Assembly: GCF_000420105.1 (NCBI RefSeq)
Contig: NZ_ATUH01000006.1
Coordinates: 1-43,028 of the forward strand
Source of the DNA: Metamycoplasma orale ATCC 23714
Lineage (GTDB): Bacteria > Bacillota_I > Bacilli_A > Mycoplasmatales > Metamycoplasmataceae
DNA length: 43,028 nucleotides
Reading direction: 5' to 3'
In this document: piece after piece, positions 29,932-37,901 of the stretch
Numbering within the stretch: position 1 is the stretch's first letter
Layout of the letters: every line of letters begins with the position of its first letter
Made by a program: the position numbers and the translations under genes
Notes under the pieces: generated by a model
What the model saw: only the letters and a program-made list of their open reading frames with translations
Databases searched by the model: none
What the model was told of the DNA's origin: nothing

Positions 29932-30354
29932 ATGAAAGGAGGTAAGATCATAAATAAAGATAATGATAATTTCAATGGGCCATTTGGAGAAACTACTTCT
30001 TATATAAGATTGAGTTTATCTGAAATTAAGAAGCTTATGAATGGATATAACAATTTAAATTGTGCATTGTGCCAATTTAGTAATTATGCAGATTATAAGT
30101 TTCTAGTTGTTAGATATCAGGAGGAAGATATGAAAGTAAAACCATTAACCCCGCCAAAAGTAGAACCTATTATTACAAAAGAAGTAATTATGCAAATAGC
30201 TTTTGCAGTTAAAGAATTAATTCAACCTGATATCGATGAAATTAAAGTGAGATTAGATAAAGTTGAAAAAGATATTACTGAAATTAAAAAAGATGTTGCT
30301 ATGCTAAAATCATTTCACATTGAAGATATTAAAAATTATAAATCAACTAATTAA
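29932..30354 (+). CDS. Small coiled-coil protein, cassette copy 2
   Basis: A 140-residue paralogue of the gene at 29236. The first 110 residues are very similar; the coiled coil is shorter by 14 residues (one RLDKVEQ-type repeat and a neighbouring segment lost), so repeat number in the coil varies. The same start ambiguity is present: ATG followed by AAAGGAGGT, then ATA at 29950, and an internal AGGAGG plus in-frame ATG at 30130. Function unknown. It ends 133 nt before the exporter gene, with a terminator and the third repeat element in between. Confidence 0.75.
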   Translation: MKGGKIINKDNDNFNGPFGETTSYIRLSLSEIKKLMNGYNNLNCALCQFSNYADYKFLVVRYQEEDMKVKPLTPPKVEPIITKEVIMQIAFAVKELIQPDIDEIKVRLDKVEKDITEIKKDVAMLKSFHIEDIKNYKSTN

Positions 30355-30363
30355 TAAAATTTG

Positions 30364-30393
30364 AGCTCATGCTAATTATTGCATGAGCTTTTA
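30364..30393 (+). terminator. Terminator of cassette copy 2
   Basis: AGCTCATGC (30364-30372) pairs with GCATGAGCT (30381-30389), followed by TTTAT. Confidence 0.82.
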
Positions 30394-30403
30394 TTTAATT
30401 TAA

Positions 30404-30444
30404 GAAAAACAATATGATTTTTCCTAATCCTTTCTTAAATTAGT
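30404..30444. repeat. Structured repeat element, copy C
   Basis: The third copy of the element, with one C to T change in the loop of the second hairpin. It ends 43 nt before the exporter start codon; similarity to the cassettes stops here. Confidence 0.85.
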
Positions 30445-30487
30445 ATGATTTTAAGAATTGCTCTTTATTTGTGCTCAAATAATAAGT

Positions 30488-32512
30488 ATGAATATAGAAT
30501 TACAACAAGATCAAAAAGATTGTGGATTAATTGTATTACAAGCTTTTTACAAGCATTTCTACAAATCTAAATTAGATATAAATATTTTAAAACAAAATAT
30601 AACTTATGGTCAAAATGGTATAAGTCTTTTTGATTTATCAAACCTTGCTCAAAATATTGGTATGGAATTAAATGTTTTAGAAGGAGATTTTCATTCATTT
30701 CTAAATCTTGATATTCATGAAACATTTTTTACATTAATTAATGATGACAATTATTTTCACTACATAATAATTAATGAAAAAGATGATAAATATATTTATG
30801 CTTCTGATCCTTCTAAAGGTAGAATTAAAATACCTATTGAAAGATTTAAAAACATGTATTTAAATATTATTGTTAAAGTTCAAAAAACTAATAATATCAA
30901 TAAAAACCTAATTAATGAACATAGAGCATTAGACATATTTTCGAAGCATTTATTTTCTATTATATTAATCTCATTTTTGTCAATTTTAATACAAGGTCTA
31001 TTATTTGCTTCTAGTTTTTATTTAAAGTATGTTATTGATAAGGTTATTTTTTCTAATGAAAGTGATAAGTTATTAACTATTACAATTATATTTGTATGAA
31101 TTTTTGTAGTTAGAATACTTTCAGAGTTTATTAATAATTTTTTAAAACAAAAAATGATGCAAAAAATAGAGTTTTCATTATTAAATATTTTTATAGATAA
31201 GTCACTAAATGGAAAGATTCAACAAATAGAAAAAATATCAAAATCTGAATATATGCAAAGGGTAGCCTCTATTTCAGAAGTTTCTTTATTTTATTCAAAT
31301 GTTATTGTAATTATTTTTTCTAATATTTTATCAATAATGGTTTCATGTTTAGTTATGGGTTTTATAAGTTGAAAATTATTATTTATAGTTTTATTTAGTT
31401 TATTAGTTTATTTTATTTTTTCTTTATTTTTAAAAATAAAGATTAATAAAAGATATCCAAAAATAATTCAAAACAACATTTTTTTAATGGAAAACAATAT
31501 GGAAATATTTTTAAATAATATTTATTCCAAGAATAGCTTTTATAAAACTCAAAAGCTAGAAGAGATTAGTAATGCAATCAAAAATATTAAAAGAGATAAT
31601 TTTAGTTTTTGAAATATTATTAATTTCAAAAATATTTTTACAAAGTTAATATTTGTTATTCAACAATTTATTGTAATATATATAGCAACAAAATTAATTA
31701 TTGTAGGGACTTTTAGTTTAGGCAACTTGTTACTATTTAATTCAATAGTTTTATTTTTAAATTCACCCATAGAAAATTTGATTGAACTGATTGTTAATTG
31801 AAAAATTTCTAGGATGCAAATTAATAGATTATCCTATGTTCTATTTATTGAAAATGAAAATACAATAAACAGAACTTGTGAAATTGATAAAATTAAAATA
31901 ATAGACTTTAAAGACGTTTCTTTTGCCTATACAAATAAAAACTTATTTAATAATAAAACAATTAATATTACTGATTCGACAAAAATAATTGGTCCTAATG
32001 GTTCAGGTAAAAGCACTTTATTAAAATTAATTTATGGTCTTTATGATAACTATGATGGAAAAATTTTAATTAATGGGCTTGAATTAAAAGATATAAATTT
32101 AGATAAATATCGAGAAAAAATATTTTTCAATGTAAATAACATTTATTTTCCTAATGAATTTATTGTAGATTTTATTACTTGCAAAAATGAAAAAGCATTA
32201 AATAACTTAAAACATAATATTAATAAATTTAAATTAACTGAATTATTAAATTATTTTAATTTATCATGAACTTACAAAATTGAGGATGGCGGTGTGTTTT
32301 TATCTTCGGGTCAAAGACAAATTATTAATTTATTAAAATTATTTTGTTTTGATTATGATCTAATTTTATTCGATGAAGCTTTTGAAAATATAAGTAGTGA
32401 CGTATTTCCGGATATTAAAAAAGCAATTTTAGAAGTGCAACCTCAAGCTATGTTTATTGAAATAAGTCATAATAAACATTATATTTGCGATAAAAATATT
32501 ATTGAATTATAA
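30488..32512 (+). CDS. Peptidase-containing ABC exporter (C39 peptidase, bacteriocin-type)
   Basis: A 674-residue half-transporter that would cut the leader from a double-glycine-type peptide and export it. The C39 peptidase domain (1-130) has Gln 6, Cys 12 (QDQKDCG), His 91 (HYIII) and Asp 107 (ASDPSKG), so the active site looks complete. About six membrane spans follow (155-420). The nucleotide-binding domain has Walker A GPNGSGKST (502-510), a divergent signature LSSGQ (605-609), Walker B LILFDEA (625-631) and an H-loop (ISHNK). I chose ATG 30488; the upstream TTG at 30458 only adds residues before the conserved start. No SD and no obvious substrate gene are visible. Confidence 0.88.
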
Positions 32513-32541
32513 ATAATTTATAATTATTAAAGTAGTATAAA

Positions 32542-33213
32542 ATGATTGAAAAGAATATTAAAGCATTAATCTTAAAAAAAGAACCTCAAGGTGAATTTAA
32601 TGAAATTTTAACAATATTAACTTCAAAAGGTAAACTAAAAATTTTTGCCCCTGGCGTAAGAAAACTAGATAGTAAAAACAGAAATAATATTAATTTGCTA
32701 GATATTTCAGAATTAGAAATAATAGATAGTCAAAAGTCAAATGTCCTTTTCTATCGTCTTAAAAGAGCTTCTTTGGTGCAACAATTTCCTATTAATTTAA
32801 ATACTTTATATATATGAGAAGATTTATTAAATATATTAAATAAGATTATGTTTAATAATCCTTTACAATTTTTAAACAGTTTTTCTAAATTAACTAAATT
32901 AGTTGATTCAAATAAGGATATTAAAATATTAGATTATTTACTTTTTAAATTATTAGAAACTGAAGGGATTGCTCCTTATATGCAAGGGTGCGTCGAATGC
33001 AAAGCAAAAACCAACTTAGTTGATTTCAAATTTTATAAGGGGGGCTTTCTTTGCCATTTGCATTCAGAAGATAGTTTAGATCACGAACTACTTACTTCTT
33101 TATTTTATTTGTCAAAATCATTTGAAGAGTTTGATGTTAATACTAGTTTTTTAGTGGCCAAAAAAACTAAAGACATGATAATTACATATTTAAGAGAATA
33201 TTATTTTATTTAA
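32542..33213 (+). CDS. recO: DNA repair protein RecO
   Basis: A 223-residue protein. The N-terminal OB fold (KALILKKEPQGEFNEILTIL, then FAPGVRKLDSKNR) and the zinc-binding part CVECKAKTNLVDFKFYKGGF with LCHLH are characteristic of RecO, which loads RecA on SSB-coated DNA with RecR. UGA encodes Trp after NTLYI. It follows the exporter gene by 29 nt with no clear SD. It shares a terminator with the convergent B3/B4 gene. Confidence 0.9.
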
Positions 33214-33222
33214 TTTATAAAT

Positions 33223-33255
33223 AAAAAAGTGCACTTTGAATAAGTCACACTTTTT
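33223..33255. terminator. Bidirectional terminator between recO and the B3/B4 gene
   Basis: AAAAAGTG (33224-33231) pairs with CACTTTTT (33248-33255) around a 16-nt loop, with A and T runs at its ends. Confidence 0.65.
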
Positions 33256-33265
33256 CTGATCATGA

Positions 33266-33973
33266 TTAATAAATTATTATTTCAGGATTTTCTTTGCTTA
33301 ATAAATGAGTCTCAATTTTATCAAACTTTAAATATTTAGAGTAGTTTTCTTTCAAAAATTGTAATGCATTTTTTAAATCTTCAAATTTTGAGTCATCAAC
33401 TATTTCCATTACTAAAAACACATTTTTTGTGTTTTGTTGGATCATAGTTCTTTTTCCATCTCTTCAATTAAAACATCTACATACTGCGCCTATATTATCT
33501 TTGTAACATAATTCATTTTGCAAAGTTGGATCATTTTCTTCTTCGCCAATTGGCAAAAAGTCGTCGCCACCTTCTGTAATTGTTAAGGTTAAATCGCCAT
33601 TTATGCTATCAATATCTTCTGCACCGCAAGGTAAGCCATAAAAAAGAGAAGCACTATTATAAATATCTACTATTGTGTTAATTTCTTTAACAGGGTTTTG
33701 TTTTTCGATTCTTTTAAGTAATGCTTCAATTGAACATCTAGCACCCTTTTTTGTTTTAAATTTTGAAAAAGCTTCTCTTCAAGATTTAACAATTGGATTT
33801 TCGGAAAATATTGAACTTTCTAAATATTTTTCGGCTTCACGATTTGCTTTTTTTAATATAGCATTAGTTTTTCCCTTACCTAAATCATTTATAATGTTAT
33901 TTATAATAACTATTCCTAATTTAGCATTTGGGAAAATGTTTCAAAAACTTTTATCAATAATAAATCTCTTCAT
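33266..33973 (-). CDS. B3/B4 tRNA-binding domain protein
   Basis: A 235-residue protein with the B3/B4 fold of the phenylalanyl-tRNA synthetase beta subunit. Visible signs are SIEALLKRIEKQNPVKEINT and VDIYNSASLFYGLPCGAEDID, then GDLTLTITEGGDDFLPIG. Stand-alone B3/B4 proteins are thought to bind tRNA and may edit mischarged tRNA; that role is not shown here. The SD GAGGT overlaps the stop codon of the upstream RNase J gene, so the two are coupled. UGA encodes three Trp. Confidence 0.82.
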
Positions 33974-33978
33974 AATAA

Positions 33979-35751
33979 TTACCTCGAATTATTTAATTTA
34001 TTTCCATATTCTTCTTTTAATTCATCAACTTCATCTTCAGTATTTGCTTCTTCTAACTCTTTGTTTTCTAAAATGTGTGCTTTAGAATGAGATGACAATA
34101 ATATGGTTGGAATAATAACTACATTTCTTCTTTTATGTTTATAGAAATATGGCTCAAGTCTATCTATTATTAGTTGTTTAAGCTGAGGAATGGTTCAGTC
34201 TTTTGAATTCTTTATTGTATAAAGAATAGCACCGTGGACTATACGTTTTGCTTCTTCAATTAAATGTAGTGAATTTTTTACGTAAAATGCTCCACGAGAA
34301 ACAATTCTTGGTTTTCCTAAAATCAAATTTTTATCCTTATTAATTGCAATGATAACATGAACAAAACCATTTTGACCAAGTTCCATTCTTTGTTTTATTA
34401 AAGCACTATTAGCTTTAGATAAGATAGTTCCATCAATAAACACAGGCCCAAAAACTATTTTTTCATCTGAAAGTCTAATATTATGATTTTCTAGATAATA
34501 AACGTCACCTAAATTAGCAACAATATTGTTTTCTTTTTTAACCCCCGCTTCTATTGCGGTTTGACAGTGAACAACACTCATTCTATATTCGCCATGGTAA
34601 GGCATAAAATATTTAGGTTTAGTCAAATGAAATAACTTTGTATGTTCATCTTTATAAGCATGTCCAGAAGTATGCAAATAACCGTCAACTCCATTTTCTT
34701 TAATAACAGCGCCTAATTTATATAGTCTATTAACCAAGAGTTCTATTTTTGATCTATTGCCCGGAATTGGCGAAGAAGAAAATATTATCATATCATTTGG
34801 TTTAATTGTTACTTGGGGGTGTTTTCCAAAAGACATTTTAGCAAGGCCAGCTAATTCTTCTCCTTGTGAACCAGTAGTTAAAATTACTAATTCATTTTCA
34901 CTATATTTATTTAGTTGTTTTTTATCAATAAAAGTATTTTCTTCAGCATCAATATATTTAAGTCTTCTACCTATATCAACGCCATCCACCATACTTCTTC
35001 CAAATGTAACAACTTTCTTTTTCATTTTTGCAGCTAATTCTATTATTGCTTTTATTCTTGTTAAGTTAGAAGCAAATGCTGTAATTATTATTTTTCTTTG
35101 TGCATCTCTCATGTGTTTTTCAATATCTTTTAGGATATCACTTTCTGATGGACTATGATTTGGACGCATTGCATTTGTTGAATCTGAAAATAGAACATCA
35201 AGTCCTTCTTTTCCTATTTGTTCAAGTCTTGCAAAATCAGTAAAGTTTCCAATAGGATGATAATCAAATCTAAAATCTCCAGTCATCATAAGAGAACCAT
35301 TAGGTGTATTAACTCTAATACCAAAAGCATCAGGAATAGAATGTTGAGCAGTTCAAAAATCTACTGAGCAATTGCCAAAAGTATAAACATCATCTTTTGA
35401 AATCTCAATAAATTCAACTTTTCTCTTAATTTTTAAATCTTGAAATTTAAGACGTAGATATTGAATAGCAATTCTTGGCGCAAATATTTTTTTAATATCA
35501 ACTTGTTGAACTAAATATGGAACTCCACCAATATGGTCTTCATGTCCATGTGTAATAAATAATCCAGCTATTCTGTCTTGATTTTCTTTTAAATAAGTAT
35601 AATCAGGAATAGCCCCACCAATACCAGTTGCAAAAACATCACAAAATTTAATTCCAGTATCTATAATAAAAATTTGTTCATATTCAATTATTAAAGTACT
35701 TTTACCAATTTCTTGCATACCGCCAAGTCCAATTATTTTTGTAGGTTTCAT
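33979..35751 (-). CDS. rnjA: Ribonuclease J
   Basis: A 590-residue metallo-beta-lactamase/beta-CASP ribonuclease for mRNA decay and rRNA processing. The zinc motif HGHEDHIGG lies at residues 68-76; later motifs are GDFRFD, SDSTNAM, TTGSQGE, and HTSGHAYKDE with MPYHGEYRM. Length is slightly above the usual 555-560 because of a charged C-terminal tail (ENKELEEANTEDEVDELKEE). The SD AAAGG lies 6 nt before the ATG. Two UGA codons are read as Trp. It is the first gene of an operon with the B3/B4 protein and is divergent from ktrA. Confidence 0.93.
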
Positions 35752-35940
35752 TTTTTGCCTTTCATTTATATTTATATTGTCAAATATTAATAAAAATTAA
35801 TATTTTATTATCTAATATGTAATTTAAGAAAATTAAATTTATATATATTGTATAGCAAATTAATGTAAGAGAATGTAAAATTTTATTTTAATTTTTACTT
35901 ATGTATTAAAATTATATAGATATATAACTAGGAGAAACAT

Positions 35941-36627
35941 ATGAAAACCAAAAAATCAAGACAAATTTGTATCATAGGGCTAGGACGTTTTGGTTCAGCT
36001 ATAACTACTGAACTTTTAAAAGATAAAACAAATAATATAAGAATTGTTTTAGTAGATACCGATGAAAAACATTTAGCGCAATTTAAAGAAGAAGTTGATT
36101 CTATCTATATTGCAGACGCAGCAGATCCAAAAGCACTTGAATCAATGAATATTGTTGATTGCGATACTATTATAGTTGCTACAACTGATAACATTGAAAT
36201 TGTAGCTGCATTAAGTGAATTAGGCGTAACTAATATTATTGCAAGAGCTTCAACTAAAAGACATGCCAATGTTTTAAAACAAATTGGCGTAAAAATTATT
36301 ATTAGTCCAGAAGAAGAAGCAGGACATAAAACTGCGCTTTTGGTTGCTAATCCAAATTTTATTTTATATTCTCAATCTTTATCAGAACTACAAGATGGTT
36401 ATGTAGTTGGTTCAACTTATATAAATAATCCAAAACTATACAATAAGCAAATTAAAGATTTGGGTTTAAGAGAAAAGTACAATGTTTCTATGGTTATAGT
36501 AAAAAGAGGAACTGAATCATTTTTACCTAGTGGTAATTTTGCTATTCAAAAAGGTGATTTAATTACTCTTGTTGGAACTACAGATGATGTGGTTGAATCA
36601 TTTGCATATGTTGCTGAAAACAAATAG
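35941..36627 (+). CDS. ktrA: KtrA/TrkA-type potassium uptake regulatory protein (RCK domains)
   Basis: A 228-residue cytosolic gating subunit. RCK_N has the Rossmann motif IIGLGRFGSA (12-21) and an acidic end of beta-2 (VLVDTDEKH), where ATP/ADP binds. RCK_C occupies about 145-225 (IKDLGLREKYNVSMVIVKRG). It would form an octameric ring under a KtrB channel, whose gene is not in the window. The SD AGGAGA lies 6 nt before the ATG. The 189-nt divergent region to rnjA holds the promoters of both genes. Confidence 0.9.
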   Translation: MKTKKSRQICIIGLGRFGSAITTELLKDKTNNIRIVLVDTDEKHLAQFKEEVDSIYIADAADPKALESMNIVDCDTIIVATTDNIEIVAALSELGVTNIIARASTKRHANVLKQIGVKIIISPEEEAGHKTALLVANPNFILYSQSLSELQDGYVVGSTYINNPKLYNKQIKDLGLREKYNVSMVIVKRGTESFLPSGNFAIQKGDLITLVGTTDDVVESFAYVAENK

Positions 36628-36682
36628 TATTGATAGTTTTATTAAAATTAAAAATTATAATATATAATATTTTTTGTGCGTT

Positions 36683-36776
36683 GGGCAAGTACTCAAGTGG
36701 TCGAAGAGGCGGTCCTGCTAAGACTGTAGGGGGATGTAAAGTTCTCGCGGAAGTTCAAATCTTCTCTTGCCCGCCA
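36683..36776 (+). tRNA. tRNA-Ser (GCT)
   Basis: A class II tRNA of 94 nt: acceptor GGGCAAG/CTTGCCC, anticodon stem CGGTC/GACTG around CTGCTAA giving GCT, long variable arm, discriminator G, encoded CCA. It reads AGU/AGC. Confidence 0.95.
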
Positions 36777-36846
36777 TTTTTTTATTATCTTTTTTTATTA
36801 ATTTATATAATTTAGAAAATAGTTATTGGATATAGAAAGAAACAAA

Positions 36847-37779
36847 ATGGGCAAAAATTTATATTTATTTTTATCAAAACAATTTGCAAATGGAAAACCA
36901 AGTCTTTTTTCTGCTTTTCATTTAATTTGAATTTTTACTATATTATTATGTACTGCAATTATTGTTTCTAGTTTATGGAAATATCGTAAAAATCCGAAAA
37001 CTATTTTTTACTTTTTATTAGTTATTTGAATATTTATGTTAATTATAGAATCATTCAAACAGTTTTGAGGTGGTTCAAATTTAGTTGGAGACAAATGATT
37101 TTGAAAATATGATGCTAGTCGATATTTGCCGTTTGCATTATGCTCTATGTCAATTTATTTTATTCCTCTATATTTAGCAACTTCTAAAACCAAAAGAATT
37201 AAAATTTGAATTTTAGATTTTATATGTGTGTTTAATTTATATGGCGGCATTTTTGTTTTATTATATCCAGCTGCTGTATTTGAAAAAAATATTTTTGCAT
37301 GTTATCATACAATGTTATGACATGGTTCAATGGCAATTATTGGGTTAACCTTATTATTTTGAAGAATAGTCACTTTAAGTTGAAAATCATTGTTTAGAGC
37401 TTTTAGCGTTTTTATTATTATTTGATTAATTGCTGGACTTGCAAATGAAATTACTTGACAAGTAAGCAATGCAAAAAATATTTCTGAAGATAAAATGGTA
37501 GTCTTTTTAGAAGTATCTCACAGATTAAAAAATTATTTCCTAGAAATGTTTAGTGATATGACCAATGGCAAGTTTACAATGTCACCAACTCAATTTTATT
37601 TCTTTTATGCTTTTTATACTTTTGTAGTTATTAATTTATTCTTTTGATTATTTGGTGGTATTGCCCAACTTCCATATGGAATTATTAAATTAATAAAAAA
37701 ATTAAGAATCAAAAAACTTGAAAAATTTGAAAAACAACGTCAAGAATTTGCAAAAAATAATTATTTAAACTATGTTTAA
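36847..37779 (+). CDS. YwaF/TMEM164-like membrane protein, copy 1
   Basis: A 310-residue protein with about seven or eight membrane spans. LPFALCSMSIYFIPLYLAT (94-112) and MLWHGSMAIIG (156-166) match the conserved Cys and His segments of the YwaF/TMEM164 family. In animal TMEM164 such residues support acyl transfer to ether lipids, so a membrane acyltransferase role is possible but unproven here. The Trp-rich sequence uses UGA throughout, so the gene looks like fragments if read with code 1. Only a weak SD (AGAAAG). Two further copies follow gyrA. Confidence 0.75.
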
Positions 37780-37794
37780 AAAATCTTGATTTTT

Positions 37795-37822
37795 AAAGGT
37801 AATTTGCTTACCTTTTTTTGTC
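37795..37822 (+). terminator. Terminator of YwaF-like copy 1
   Basis: AAAGGTAA (37795-37802) pairs with TTACCTTT (37808-37815) around TTTGC, followed by a T-run. Confidence 0.88.
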
Positions 37823-37827
37823 TTTTT

Positions 37828-37836
37828 TGTTATAAT
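37828..37836 (+). promoter_or_regulatory. Extended -10 promoter of gyrA
   Basis: TGT followed by TATAAT (37831-37836) is a textbook extended -10. It lies 65 nt before the gyrA ATG. Confidence 0.65.
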
Positions 37837-37850
37837 TTATTAATAAATAT

Positions 37851-37877
37851 ATACCTCAAGTTTTTGGTATTTTTTTA
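37851..37877 (+). promoter_or_regulatory. Terminator-like hairpin in the gyrA leader
   Basis: ATACC (37851-37855) pairs with GGTAT (37866-37870) and is followed by seven T. It lies between the promoter and the gyrA SD, where it could attenuate transcription. The stem is only 5 bp. Confidence 0.35.
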
Positions 37878-37901
37878 ATAAATTTTAGAAAGGAAAATTT
37901 A

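Noticed and set aside
30458..30487. Upstream TTG start for the exporter
   Set aside because: C39 peptidases begin shortly before the QxxxxxCG motif; ATG 30488 gives the usual distance and the TTG adds residues without an SD.
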